In this document: piece after piece, positions 11,901 through 23,500 of the stretch
How positions within the stretch are numbered: the stretch's first letter is position 1
Layout: every line of letters begins with the position of its first letter
DNA from: Tetmemena sp. SeJ-2015
Lineage: Eukaryota > Ciliophora > Spirotrichea > Sporadotrichida > Oxytrichidae
Direction: 5' to 3'
DNA length: 64,000 bases
NCBI GenBank assembly: GCA_027382625.1
Contig: JAJKFJ010022041.1
Coordinates: forward strand, 1-64,000
Program-made: the position numbers and the translations under genes
The notes under the pieces: generated by a model
What the model saw: the letters and a program-made list of their open reading frames with translations, nothing else
What the model was told of the DNA's origin: nothing
Database searches by the model: none

Positions 11901-13387
11901 TGGCCACTCAAAAGGGAGAATAAAGGAGAAAGATTAAATTAGACTCTCCCTCAAAGGATTACCCCAAGCCAGAGGTCATAATTGCTTTTTTATAAATCGA
12001 TCTTAACTAGAAGGACAACATATTTACGCAGAACTCAAATCTCAAAAGATTCTAACTTGATTCAAGAGCTCTAAACAACACTAAAAGGAGAATCCTCACA
12101 AATCCCCTTAATAACTCTAAAAACTTTGCTATTCAACAAGTTGGTAACAATCACAATAGCACCTATATTCCTACGAAAAAGCAGAATCTAAATATCATGA
12201 ATACTAACTTCAGATAGAATCAGTCCAAAATTAAGGGAGCCTTGCTTTCATCTTTTCAAGTGCCTTATACAAGATCACAGTAGATGTCTAAAGGCTTCAC
12301 TCTAGCATCAAACCAAGCAATTAACAAAACCATATTCACTAGCTAAAAAAATCGCCACCCTTCCATTGAAAAACCTTTTATTTAAAGAGATAAGAAGGGT
12401 GCCCAAACTGAGCTCAGAAATTAAAATCTTATAAGTGCTGATTTCTTTCTTTAGAATAAGGAAAGGAAGAAAAATGAAAAGTTGACGCTTATCTAGTAGG
12501 ATGAAGTAAGCTCTTACAATGGTTTTTAGAGATTTAAGCAACTAAATAAATCGACAGAAGTATCAAGGAAATATAAAAATCAGACTCATACTACTTTTGG
12601 ATAGGGGAGATTATAGAAGCAATAAGATTACGATGACATAGAAAAGGATGAAGATGAAAGTCTAGAAAGAGCATAGGACAAAAGCTCAAATGAGAGATAA
12701 GTAAGAGATAAATCTTCCTCTTAGGAGAGAAATAAAATGCTAAAGAGATTCTTTCCGACTGCTCTTATGAAACCTAAATACGGCAAGAGGAAGAATCCTT
12801 ATATTAAACAAAGAACCAGAAGCTAGAAATGATAAAGCGTAAATTAAAAGGACAGATAGATATTCAAGATTAAACTGAAAGCCCTTTAAGAAAGAGTAGA
12901 CAGTTTAATAAAGGAGAGGGAATCTCTTATAGAGACAAGATGCTCAAAGTAATAAATATGTCGAATTAATCAACAGAATTGAGGAAGAAGTTCCAAGATA
13001 TTTCAATATATTTTCAGTGCTTATTATTTCTGAATGCTTCGATGAAGCTTAAAAGATGTCAAAGCAATCTAAGAGTGCTTTTGATTCCTCCATCTTAAAA
13101 AACTTTGACTCTCAAATAGACTTCCTTAATAATCTAGGAATCTCTCACTCCAAGAGGTAGAAAGAAACTAAAGAGTTGTCAAAGCTCCTTCATGAAACCT
13201 AGCATTTAAACTCTATGGTATCAGCTTTAAAGTATCAAAGATTAAAGAAGAAATGGTAGAAAGGAAGCAATAGCTAGCCTTCAAACTATCTAAAATTTAC
13301 TTCATTAAGAAGCACTCAGCTAATGTGTATAGCTCACTCCTAAAATAGAAAAGCCACACTGAATATCAGGATGGTGATTCTAATTGA
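8976..13387 (+). CDS. Unrecognised Q/S/N/K-rich protein with C-terminal coiled coil
   Basis: From ATG 8976 (MVGNKKIKMRNQTFAAKSAQ) a low-complexity, Gln/Ser/Asn/Lys-rich protein is encoded with many TAA/TAG Gln codons. Clear coding runs include LTYNERNVVLYSNESQQMAK (about 9400) and FVIRELKPAKIIVDTRIRKL (about 11340). The tail has coiled-coil-like ELSKLLHETQHLNSMV (about 13170-13220) and FKVSKIKEEMVERKQQLAFK (about 13230). The last clear stop is TGA 13385-13387. Frame breaks near 9265, 9870, 10550-10980, 11310, 11600-11700 and 12950 indicate IESs. Near 9265 an 18-bp insert between AGA repeats would remove an in-frame TGA. An in-frame TGA near 12830 could instead mean two genes. No domain recognised; the composition suggests a cytoskeletal or ciliate-specific protein. 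Confidence 0.5.
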
Positions 13388-13503
13388 AAATTTAATAATT
13401 GCGAATCACTTAAACGAGATATCGATAAAACTTTATATGTCCATTTTCTTTGAAAAAAGAGTATCTCATAATGCAATATCTCGTATTTTAGAGAAGAAAT
13501 ATT

Positions 13504-14451
13504 TCAATTAAGATCATCGGCGCCTAGTTATTCAATTTGTTGGGCTTCTTCCCTCTCGATCGTTTCTTTCTTATTAGGGTTAAGGGCTGGCAGTCTGCTA
13601 TCTAAAAAATTTTGAGCTTGATAGAATACTTACCCTTGATGAAGTGAAATTTATCAATGTTATTTGCTGTGTTAAGGATATCTTGCAGCTGAAGAGTTTT
13701 CCTCTTTTGCATCTTAGCAACTTGCACGCAAACTCCACTCAAGTCTTGCACAAACATTTCAGTCGCCTTGGTGATCAGAAACAAAACCTGCTTTGTTAAG
13801 ATTGAGTGCTCCTCGTCCTTAAGGATCAAGTTGCGTATTTTATTCTGAGGCAGAGATAAGAACCTTCCTATAAACAGTGGTTAGATTTGGGAACATTAAA
13901 GATTGGTATAAAATTGTTCTTACTTCTCATTGATCCAAGATCATCATCATTTTCCTCATCAACTGCATTTTCTTCATCAGCATGCCCATTCTAATTTTGC
14001 TATTTCCAGATGTTGAACTGTTCCTTCATCTCTATTGCCTTCTCAATGAATGGCTTCTTCTGCTCATCAGTGAGTTCTGCCCAGCGTTTTGAAGCTTGCT
14101 AAAGAAAGCCTCTGCTGTTAAGTCCAAGTGACTGCTTAAAAGCCACATCTGATTTCAGACTAGCTATGAATAGTGTGAAGGCGGAGACTGACTTCTTAGG
14201 CTGATAAGTTGTACTTTATGATATTAAAGCACTAATAAACTTTTATCTTGTGCCTTGCTTTGTTTATTTGAGTTGATTTCCTCTTGGGCTTGCTCTTCTT
14301 CATCATCCAGAATTTTGTCAACGTCTATGTCCATCGCCTCTTAGAAATCTTAAAGTTCATCTGCGTCCATTTCTATTTCCTCTTCATACTATTTCAACTC
14401 TTCATCTTCTCGCTTGAAAGGATTACTTGTGAAGTTAAGATTATCCGCCAT
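13504..14451 (-). CDS. HMG-box protein with C-terminal histone-fold (NF-Y/NC2/CHRAC-type) domain
   Basis: Starts at ATG 14451 (MADNLNFTSNPFKREDEELK), with an acidic N-terminal region. An HMG box follows: KKSVSAFTLFIASLKSDVAF, then SRGFLQQASKRWAELTDEQK and KPFIEKAIEMKEQF. After an acidic linker comes a histone-fold segment of the CBF/NF-Y-like class (ILTKQVLFLITKATEMFVQD, then KRKTLQLQDILNTANNIDKF), as in the small subunits of Pol epsilon/CHRAC, NC2 or NF-YC. The stop is TGA at 13504-13506. Two GT-AG introns are readable (13868-13923 and 13602-13633); removing them gives a continuous frame ending EREEAQQIEQLGADDLN. A third frame break near 14215-14260 is an intron or IES. Likely nuclear, DNA-binding. 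The pairing of an HMG box with a histone fold in one chain is uncommon. Confidence 0.72.
13602..13633 (-). other. 32-nt GT-AG intron
   Basis: On the minus strand it begins GTAAGT and ends TTTTTTAG. Removal joins FHFIK to DSRLPALNPNKKETIE in frame. The size matches other introns here. Confidence 0.75.
13868..13923 (-). other. 56-nt GT-AG intron
   Basis: On the minus strand it begins GTAAGAAC and ends TTTATAG. Splicing joins GSMRR to RFLSLPQNKIRNLILKD, linking the acidic linker to the histone fold. Confidence 0.65.
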
Positions 14452-14826
14452 TTAATTTAACTCAAGTTTATAATTTAAGTATTTATGTTTACTATTAAAT
14501 ATATTTAAAGCGAGATAATTCTCGAGTCCTGTAATTAAGATTAGTTTGATGAAAGGAAAAGGTTGAAGAATGAAATTTTTATAAACTTAAATCCCTTATT
14601 TTGGATCAGGATTTTCTAAAAGTAGAGCTTAAATAAAATTAAAAAGAGAGAGTATTTTCATTAAATTAGTGATATCACATACATTATTTTAGTTCATCTT
14701 AATAATTCCTTAATTCTTTCATGTTATATTTATGTTTTACGGCGGAAAGGGGTATTGAAATTAGTATAATCTGAATTAGTAGGGACCTAATTTAATTAAT
14801 TTAAATTTAAAACAAAAAGGAGACCC
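14452..14826. other. AT-rich intergenic spacer between divergent genes
   Basis: This lies between the start of the HMG/histone-fold gene (minus) and the start of the CHY gene (plus). No coding signal was seen. It should contain both 5' regions and any IES between two macronuclear chromosomes. Confidence 0.5.
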
Positions 14827-15489
14827 ATGTGCAAGCACATTTTATCAATTTGATGTTTATATTTTGAACGCTCAGGTGCAAGTAAGAGCTTAATGCTGCA
14901 AGAAGTGGTTTGACTGCCCAGAGTGCCACATGGAGACCGAGGATCACGAAATTTTCAGAGCAATGGAAATTGTGCTCGCTTGCAAAAAATGCAAGAAGGT
15001 ATTTAGGAAAGACATGACCAACGAAGAGAACGACGATGCAGATGAGTTCTGCCCCAGGTAACACTATTTATCCATTTTTAAGCAATTCCTCGCTTAAGTC
15101 TAAACTAAATATTGCTCGATATATAAAATATAGAGATTCATTTTGCAATTCATTTTTAAAATTAAAGAGTATTTTTATTTTATCTTAAGTTATTTATACC
15201 TAAATATGATTTAGTCAAGTTTCAAATTTATATTTAAAATCTTTTAATTAAAAAGATACATGAATTAATTTATCCTACATATCTTATTAAATCTGTAATA
15301 TTGCTAGATGCGACAACCATTACGTGATCCCCGCAGAGACCCCTGAGACAAACGGAAAGTTAGTGATCGAATTCGAACAAAGCAGAGGCTTCGAGCACAA
15401 GATGTTCCAAGATGACAGAGAGAAGCAAAGACAGTTGAACTTATTGCAGTTCTTTGTATTTAATTTTCGAGGACGATGATGACCTTTGA
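14827..15489 (+). CDS. CHY-type zinc-finger protein
   Basis: After removal of three inserts the product is about 130 residues. It begins MCKHILNAQVQVRAQCCKKW, then FDCPECHMETEDHEIFRAME and IVLACKKCKKVFRKDM, followed by DEFCPRCDNHYVIPAETPET, and ends in an acidic FEDDDDL before TGA 15487-15489. The spaced Cys/His pairs (MCKH, CCKKWFDCPECH, CKKC, CPRCDNH) are the zinc ligands of the small stand-alone CHY family. The first insert (14839-14860) is a pointer-bounded IES, the second (15058-15307) is an IES or a long intron, and the third (15450-15465) is a tiny IES whose removal creates the acidic tail. It is one of the clearest demonstrations here of germline interruption of a conserved gene. Exact cellular role not established from sequence. 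Confidence 0.8.
14839..14860. other. 22-bp IES, pointer ATTTT
   Basis: ATTTT occurs at 14839-14843 and 14861-14865. Read through, MCKHIL runs into an in-frame TGA. Removing 22 bp gives MCKHILNAQVQVRAQCC, the expected family N terminus. Confidence 0.75.
15058..15307. other. 250-bp AT-rich insert in the CHY gene (IES or unusually long intron)
   Basis: It begins GTAACA and ends TGCTAG, so it fits GT-AG, and also an IES with a 2-bp AG repeat at each side. Removal joins FCPR to CDNHYVIP exactly inside the zinc-binding core. Confirmed introns in the window are under 60 nt, which favours an IES. Confidence 0.6.
15450..15465. other. 16-bp IES, pointer TTC
   Basis: TTC occurs at 15450-15452 and 15466-15468. 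Without removal the protein ends FFVFNFRGR; with removal it ends LLQFEDDDDL, an acidic C terminus more plausible for this family. Confidence 0.5.
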
Positions 15490-15888
15490 GAAGTAGTTTA
15501 TATTATAAAATAAGTATGGGAAGACCGACCAAAATGGAGAACGTTATTTAGAGTAATTATGTCTTAATTGGCTTAACTTTTCATCAGCAAATGTCGTTTT
15601 TGTTTAAAAGTTCTAGCACATTCCATTCATAGAGTGATGTCTCTGATAGTTACACATATTTAAATATCGAAATTTTGAGTTCTTAAATTGATTTCCCTCG
15701 TGATGTATAATAGATTACAGAATAATTATTGCTGTCCTATTAAGTCTATTTAATATGTAAATTTATTGAATTATAATTTACCAATCTCTTGACTAAATAA
15801 GAAGCAAAGTATTTAAATACCATATTTTAATTAGGCTTACTTCATAATTTATTTTAGCAATATTAAGTAGAAATAATAGTTACTACAT
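15490..15888. other. AT-rich intergenic region
   Basis: About 400 bp between two plus-strand genes. It is mostly AT-rich with no recognisable domain or RNA gene, and probably contains the 3' end of the CHY gene, IES and the 5' leader of the MRTO4 gene. Confidence 0.4.
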
Positions 15889-16696
15889 ATGCCAAAGTCA
15901 AAGAGAAACAAGGTAGTGTCCCTCACCAAGGTAAAGAGAAAGGGCAGAGAAGCCAAGGAACAGATGGTTGAAAAAATCCATGAGGCCGTAGATAAGCACA
16001 AAACTTGCTTTGTGCTTTCCTTCGACAACATGAGGACAGGTCCCTTCAAGAACATGCAAAACTCCATGAGAGATAGCAAGTTTTTCATCGGCAAGAATAA
16101 GGTCATGCAAGTCAGCTTGGGCAAATCACCAGAGACTGAACCCGCAGATAACACTCACCTCCTCTCCAAATACCTTAGAGGCTAGAACAAATATTAAATC
16201 CAAATTACACTTATGAATAGGCCAGGTGTGTTTGTTGTTCACAGATAAATCCAAGAAAGAAATAGAGCAGTTCATCGAAGATAATAAGCAGCCAGATTTC
16301 GCAAAGGCAGGAGCTAAGGCCACTTTCACCGTGTACTTAAAAAAAGGAACAGAGGCTCTAGAGGCATACGGTCACGGAATGGAATCTATTTACTTATAGT
16401 TCTAGTAAAGTTTATATAATAATAATTAACCCTACCTGAGACAACTAGGACTCCCCACTAAGCTAAACATGCAGAAGATCGAGCTACTTGCAGATACCTA
16501 AGTGTGCCGTGAAGGAGAAGAGCTAAGTGTGGAATAATGCAAGATTTTGAAGCTCTTAGGTCATAAGATGGCACAGTTCAACATGAACATCCTCGCAAGT
16601 AGAACTTTAGTATTTTTAACTCAAAAGGGTAAAATCACCGAATTTGAGGCAGGCAAGCACTATCTTCTAAACACCAAAGAAGACGATAAGGAGTGA
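15889..16696 (+). CDS. MRTO4: Ribosome-assembly factor MRTO4/Mrt4 (P0-like)
   Basis: ATG 15889 opens MPKSKRNKVVSLTKVKRKGR, then KTCFVLSFDNMRTGPFKNMQ and MRDSKFFIGKNKVMQVSLGK, which is strongly diagnostic of MRTO4, the nucleolar paralogue of ribosomal stalk protein P0. It occupies the P0 site on pre-60S particles before P0 is exchanged in. After the IES at 16179-16218 the protein continues QVCLLFTDKSKKEIEQFIED and YLKKGTEALEAYGHGMESIY. After a 36-nt intron it continues with QLGLPTKLNMQKIELLADTQ and KLLGHKMAQFNM, and ends at TGA 16694-16696. It lacks the acidic P-stalk tail of P0, as expected for Mrt4. Among the firmest identifications in the window. Confidence 0.9.
16179..16218. other. 40-bp IES in MRTO4, pointer AGGC
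   Basis: AGGC occurs at 16179-16182 and 16219-16222. The insert does not begin with GT, so it is not a GT-AG intron. Removal converts LRG plus junk into LRGQVCLLFTDKSKKE, restoring the conserved protein. Direct evidence that the window is germline DNA. Confidence 0.85.
16405..16440 (+). other. 36-nt GT-AG intron in MRTO4
   Basis: Begins GTAAAG and ends CTGAG. Splicing yields ESIYLQFQQLGLPTKLN in frame with the conserved QLGLPT block. Confidence 0.75.
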
Positions 16697-17056
16697 AATA
16701 ATTAAATCTAAGAACTCTATAAGAAGATAGTTTAAAAGAAGATATAATTATCTTATTCTTAAAATTATTAAAGTTTTGTGCTCTCAAGACATGCTAACTA
16801 AACACATACTTATAAGAATCACACACTCTATAAGAACTTTCAAGATTCTACTTCTACCAAAAAACTATCTTCATTAATTAATCGTGTTCCATTATAAATC
16901 CATTTTTACCATCTTACTTTTAAATTGAAGAGAAGATGAAACGTATTAAATTATAAGATCTTAAATAAATAAAATGTTCTCATTAAGAATAAAGCAAGAT
17001 GATTACAGGAGTATTTTTAGTAATTAGTTTGATGATTTAAATATGAATATAGAATT
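16697..17056. other. AT-rich convergent intergenic region
   Basis: Lies between the 3' ends of MRTO4 (plus) and the PHD gene (minus). No coding or RNA feature recognised. Confidence 0.45.
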
Positions 17057-20000
17057 TCAGGGCTTTAATATATTGACTAGACTTTCTAAGCTTTTCCAAA
17101 GGCTTACTTCTAGATCTCCTTCTTCATAAATTTTCCCCTTAATATATTCCACTCCTAGTAGGTTTCTTAGATCATCCTTCTAGCTAAGATCTATATGAAA
17201 CGCTTCATATTCACTCTATTATTGATTATCAGTTATGTCACCTTCTTCTTAATCATTGCTTTTACTATCTTGAATTTTGGTATATCTTATTAAGATCTTC
17301 CTCGTTCAAATAATTTTTAAACTGGTATATAAGGTCTTCTACCTATAAAATAACCCTTTATAGTCTCAAAAGCTTAGCTAGCTCTGAATTTACTTAAACA
17401 AGCTTGATGTTTTCTATTTGGAAAAGCTTGCTCTATATTAAAAGAGAATTCTCTTTGCATTCCATCATCTAAGATTCCAAAGCTTCTATCTCTAGATGCT
17501 ATGGAGATTACTTTGAATTATTCTTTATCTTTTCGAATTATTGGTTTCTTGATTTTGCATTTGGGTCTTTTGAATTCTTCTAAGGAGTCTGAGTTTTAGA
17601 ATTTATAGCTGATATTGATTGAGAAGTACTATCATTTTCATTTCCTTCGCAAAAGATCAATTAAGCTTTCTTTCAAATTTTAATCCTCTTTCAATCCCTT
17701 TTAAGTCTTCATAAGCTTCATGATTCTACCTAGAGTCATTATGCTTTTGGAGAGTTTTTATGAAGGGAATTTGTGAAAATGAGTCTCCATAATCTTTTCT
17801 GTCCAAATTCATTTCGTATGGACTCACAAGGTTGCAAAGATCCTCTCTTCTTTCAGCTTTATACAGGTCTTCTCGCTAATTTCGAGTTTCAAATTGAGAA
17901 TACTCGAATACTGTGTCACTTTAAATCTCTTAGTCTCCTCCTCTCTAGAAATGTTCAAAATTCTGATTTCCACGAGTTATATAATTTTCATAATCATACT
18001 GCTAAGTTGATATTTATGAATTGTTATTTTATGTATTTAGCATACTTTGTTGCGCTACACTCTAGCTTAAAATTTATTACTGAATCTCTTGAGCTTTCTA
18101 ATTCAACATTTGCTGCTCTTAAAGTAATTACTGTTATTGTAAGATTTGCTCTACAAGTATGTGCATTTTTATTCCTGAAATTTTCTTAGGAGGGCTTTGC
18201 ATCTTTATAGGTGAAATTGAACTATAATGCTGCTATTGAGGAGATTATTTGAAACTTTGAAGTTAGGATTTAGCCAAGTTAGTAGAGAGATTGCTAGCCT
18301 CATCTTTGGATTTACTGGCTGAACTTGACATTGGAAAGCTAGTCATTGGACTGTAGCCCTTGGAGAGAAATCTTTCTTTCTCTTTAGATTTCTTAATAGC
18401 TTTTGAGATCTACTTCTTTTTGTCAATTTAGAATTTTTCAGAAATGAGTTAATCAAATTTATTTGCTGATTTTTAGGCGGATGATTTACTGCTGCTATTT
18501 TATTCTTTCTTTTCATTTTTAGTATTATTTTTCTTCTTTTTTGATTTCTCCTTGGTCTTAGAGCTTTATTTTCTAGATCGTTTTTTATTAGCAATTGATT
18601 TTTTCTTCTACCTTTGTTCTTCCTACTCTGAGTCACTTGATGAGCCTATAGATGTTTATTATGAGGAATTTAATTAATTCTTGTCTTTTTTAGACCTAGT
18701 ATTAGGCCTTTTTCGTTTTTTATTAATCTTCTCATCTGTTTATTTTTAGCAAGAAGTTTTATCTTATTTAGAATCTTATTTATCACTTTTAGAGCTTCTT
18801 ACTTTCTCTTTTTTAGCAGCAGAGGATTTCTCACTAAAGCAAAACACTTCTTCTTCTTCTTCTTATTCAGATATTTCCCGAATTTCTTCATCTTATTATA
18901 TTATATCTTACTCTATTTATTCTTTCTGTGGTTTTTACTATTTTAAGTCTTGTTTTTATAGTAGACTCTCTTTTGTTTACTGAGCTTTTGGAACTATCAC
19001 TCTCTGCACCATAAGTTCTTTATCCATCCCCTCTACTACAAACTAGCACCCACTCTCTTTGTGATCTTTACAGAAAATGTAAACCATCCCTGTCAGTACT
19101 CTACTATACTGGGAGGTCATCTTTTATCGACAATCTATTAACCCCTCCAGAATAGCACACCTCACATGAAATTTAAACTTGCAATCACCATAGTCGCATT
19201 TCATTAGGTATCCAGCCGAGTCTTCACAAATATTGCACTAATTTTCAGTTTAACTCTTCTAAATGTTTGGCAACTTATCTAGCTGAAAAACGATGTCCCC
19301 TCAGAAGTTTTAAATAAAAGAGCACTCACTACTCCAGTTTACACACACTATGTGCATCCATTAGTCTGCTAGTGGGCCTCCAGATAATTGAACTATAATT
19401 CCAGAGGGATCGTTGCACAGCAAGCAAAAGGGTCTTTCTATAATTTCTAACTTCATCTTATCGTTCTCGGCATCTTAATATTCCTTCTTCAAATGCTTAC
19501 ATCTTTGGCAGAACCAAGTTTAACTTTCTGATTCAGAAGTAAAGTTTCTTTAATAGAGCTCTTATCCATAGCATCTCTTATGAACAGATGACATGCAGAT
19601 ATCGCACAGAAACATAGGATTGTTTTCATCTTGCTCGATTTCAAGACAGATATCACAAATGAACTCAAACTCCTCATCTCTCTAACTCGATTCAAGACTA
19701 TGTTGTCTTTTATTCTCCTAGTTCACTATTTCTTTAAAGAAATTCTATATCTCAGCTATCTCGTCTATTTATTTCTGCTCAAAGTCTCTTCTTACCTTTT
19801 GAGCAAGTGCTTCCAAAAACTTAGGATCATTTTTGCCTTTTCTACCCTTGGTTTGCGGTTAGCAAGTCTTATATTAGCTCTCAAACTCTTTGAGTAGAGG
19901 ATTTGTTACATATATTCTCTTCTCAGGATCCCAAACTGTAGCTGCAATCCCTCCCATTTTCTTGCAAAGCACTTGCTTTTAATCTAAAGCTTCAAGTCGC

Positions 20001-20404
20001 TTCAGACTCTCATCTTACTTTTGCTGGATATGAGCCAAGTGAAGCTCAAGCTAGTTTGGTGAAATAGAATTCTAAGTTGGTGAATCTTTGAAAGGAGAAG
20101 ATGAACTCAGTTAAGATGCTATTCTAATTGGTAGTGATGGGTCTATCTACTCTGCATAGAAATCATCGATCTTTTTATGACTTGTAGAACTTTGAGTATC
20201 GATATTCAGCTTTGAAGAAAGTGAGAAAAGGTCTCAACTCTCGATCTATTTGAATTAGGAAGGCATTTGCGAAATCTTAGTTGAGAAGCATGGCTATGGA
20301 GTATTTTGTGCTGCCCTTTTGTCTTCAGTTTATTGGACTAGTTCATCAAATTTGTTATCTTGCAGACTTGACTAGCTGTCAACAGTAGTTCCCTGGCTTG
20401 ACAT
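17057..20404 (-). CDS. PHD plus extended-PHD chromatin reader (BRPF/JADE-like)
   Basis: Starts at ATG 20404 (MSSQGTTVDSQSSLQDNKFD) and ends with TGA 17057-17059 after ESLVNILKP. Central residues, roughly 19660-19150, read FICDICLEIEQDENNPMFLC and DICMSSVHKRCYG, then TWFCQRCKHLKKEY, FCLLCNDPSGIIVQLSGGPL, MHIVCVNWSSECSF, NQCNICEDSAGYLMKCDYGD and FKFHVRCAILEGLI. That is a PHD finger, a zinc knuckle and an extended PHD, the arrangement of BRPF/JADE/AF10-type histone readers in acetyltransferase complexes. The rest is low-complexity: a Lys/Ser/Glu-rich block (about 18900-18340) and a Gln/Asn-rich C-terminal half. No bromodomain or PWWP was recognised. Few IES breaks are evident in the zinc region, which is unusually continuous. 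Confidence 0.75.
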
Positions 20405-20577
20405 TTGAGTTTTATAAATTGTTAGTCTTCATCATCATCATCACTTTTAATTTTAAGTTAATCTTCGTCAAATAATAGAGAAGTTTCTTGGAAGATTAAA
20501 GAACATTAAATTTTAATATTGAGAATAATTTGCCAACTTCATTTATTTGCATATCATATAATTTTATTCAAGGAGTA
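20405..20577. other. Short AT-rich spacer
   Basis: Lies between the stop of the giant modular gene and the start of the PHD gene, both on the minus strand. Contains a short CATCAT run. Nothing recognised. Confidence 0.4.
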
Positions 20578-23500
20578 ACTTTGAAGTTATCTCTTATCAA
20601 AACTGGGCTATCAATCATATTTTAATTTGATGATAAATATATTTGAATAAATCGTATCGTCAATGTCTACTGCAATGCTTTGCTTTGAAAGTATATAGTC
20701 AAAGGATAAACTTGAGCTCTGCCAGTAAACGTAAAATTAAGGTGCACTTCCACTCGTGAACCCACTGTTAAATTAACTACATTTATTTAAAGAAATGTGT
20801 TTGAGGAGAAATATTGAAGAAAAAGTTTTATATAAATTTGGATTTGCAATAGAAAGTTTAAATAATTAATTTAAAATAACTTAATTTAATGGGATAATAA
20901 GAATAACTAAAACTAAATTTAATAAATCTATGTATAGTAGAGCATTTTAACCTTTGCAAATTTATTGGCATTTAATTTGATGCTTCCAGAAGTTGCTCCA
21001 AAGTCAATTACCAGCTAGTCATCAACATACAGTTAAAATTTGCTTGTATCGCTTAATAAAATACCTCATTGATTTAAGGATATAAATTTAATTACCGAAT
21101 AAGAACTGTCACGAAGGTGTAAGTCTCTGAGTAGGAAGGCAAAAGCAAGCAAGTTAATTTAACAGAGAAGTCTTTGAATTCTTTATGCATTCTGTACCAA
21201 TGAGTAGTCTAATCACTTCCATCTATCAAACTCTTGCTTATTATAGTTCTCAGGAGAGGTCTGTCTCCCAGGAAATTTATATCATATAATGTAGATCTAT
21301 TTTAAAATTGTTGTTAGAATAAAACTTTACCAGCACACCGTCTTGATAATTCAATCCATCTAATAGAGTATAGTTTATATTTAACTGACTGTATTGATTT
21401 GCTGTATTTATTAAGGCAGAATTGATGATGTTGGAACTTAAGATAAATGTCTTGGCTCCAAGAGAGGAATCGAAAGACTAAGAGTCAAAAGTTTAATCGT
21501 AGATACCAGTGATTGCACTATAGCTAAGTTGCTTTAAATTTGTGCCTGTATTTTGTGCTGTTATTGTGGGATCTATTTGATAATATGCGAAGTTAAAGTA
21601 AAGCAGGTATCTAGTGTGGAGTGATGAGTAATGTGAGCAGAGAGTTTCGTCTGTTATTAAATTTCCATACACATCTTTGGTACTGAATGAAATAGTCACT
21701 GAAGTTTTTGAAGAAGTAAAAATAAATCTATCATGTTAAAATATTTAAAAGTAGGATTCGTTACTGTTCTTAAGATAGAGTTTGAACTGTCACTCTTCAA
21801 CTTTTCTTACTTATAAGGTCTAACCTTAACACTGCTGCTCACAGGAAATCCTTGAAAGCTAATTCCATTCCAATCTTTAACGTCCAGAGTCTGTGAGTCC
21901 CCAACAGTTAATGGCCTCATTGGGCACATGACAGAATAAGGCTAACCAAGATACTGATAACATTACTCTTGGCTGAAAGTCAACCCTCCTGGAGTTAAAG
22001 ATGGAACTATATATCTAGGGAGAGTTGGATCTGGACTTAGTTTAACTTAAATTTAAAATATAATAGTTATTGGAAAGCTGAAATGTCATTGAATGGAATG
22101 AAGTTATTATACTTGTCTCTCATGTCAAGGACTAAGTAGATGGGTCTATTCACAAAGACACAGTCATTCTCTTAATAGCCCATGAATCCCAAGTACTAAG
22201 TCTTTGTGTAGCTTGCTTAAAGTTAATAAATATTTATTGCATCAAGGAAATGATTGATCATGTTGAATAAATTATAGTCTTATTAAAAGTTATATGAACT
22301 CAAAGAACTGAATCATCTTACTTCCGTCAAGGTAGAATTCAACAGTGTAGTGAGCTGGAGCGTAAGTCGGAGTAAACTAATAAGTGTAGAATCCGGTAAG
22401 GGGATCTTGAGTAAGTGAGGATATAATTGTAATCAGAGTCCTATTCAAGTAGATCTGAGCAGAGACAACGTTAGGAAATCCAATTCCTCTCAAGTTTAAG
22501 TAAGATATTTACTTAAAAATAATTATTAAGTAATAGTCTTTAACTTGCACGATGAAGTTAAAAACTTAGCCCGCCCTAAATATTTTTTCATACTTTAAGA
22601 CCTCTACAAGACCATCTTTTTCAAAAGCTGTGCTATTTTAAATCTAAGCTAAATCTATAAGGATATTAGTTTAAAAAAATAATGATGGGGCTTACTTGGA
22701 TTCACAGTAATGACTCTAGTTCCAGATTCCTTGATCTGCTCCAAAGTGAAAAAGTTCTTTGGCTTGTACCTTGCATATTTAGAATTCCCGCTATCCTAGA
22801 ACAACCTGAAAAATCCTTGTTGATAAGATTTTTAAAATAAATCTCACAATTTTTTAAAAAGAGAATTCTGGTTGAACCTTAGTGTCATAAATTAGGGCCT
22901 GAATATCAATGTGCTTGTATTGGTACATTTCTTTTATCAAGAAAGTTGAAACATGATGAGGCTCTGAAGTAGATTTATTGAGAACTAGTTTCCCATCAAT
23001 ATAGAGTAAGCAAAGCTTATTGGTATCAATAGTGAAATTTACCAGATTGTTGTAGTCGTATCTCATTTTCCCTTGAAGAGTGACACTGTAACGATTCTCA
23101 TGCGCAGTTCCGAAGTAGGCATGCAACGCTTTGTTGAAAGTTATGTTAAGCGTTGGTATATTTGCATCTGCCACATAATTTGTGAAGTCTGGGTTGGAGT
23201 AAATTACCATTCTCAGTAAACCGATTCTCATAGCAACTATTGATAATAGATAGCTTGATGAAGCTACAATAAGGTTCTAGCTCATGTAATAGTTGGTATT
23301 ATCTGAAGTCTCAATGACATTGTAAGTAAAGGCTCTCTTTTCATAGTATATCTACTCCTATATCGACTGTGGAGTTCTATCAAGTGGACCTCCTGTTAAA
23401 TTTTTCAAAAATATAAGTTGGCCAAGTTGAATTATTGTCACAACCTGGTGAACAAGGAGCACAAGAACCGTAGTTTGATTCTGTATTGGCTTATGTTGTA

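Noticed and set aside
15849..16154. Minus-strand open frames over MRTO4
   Set aside because: Antisense shadows of a strongly conserved plus-strand gene.
17773..18189. 138-codon plus-strand open frame
   Set aside because: It lies opposite the Gln/Asn-rich part of the PHD gene; Leu/Phe/Ser-rich translation is the expected antisense product.
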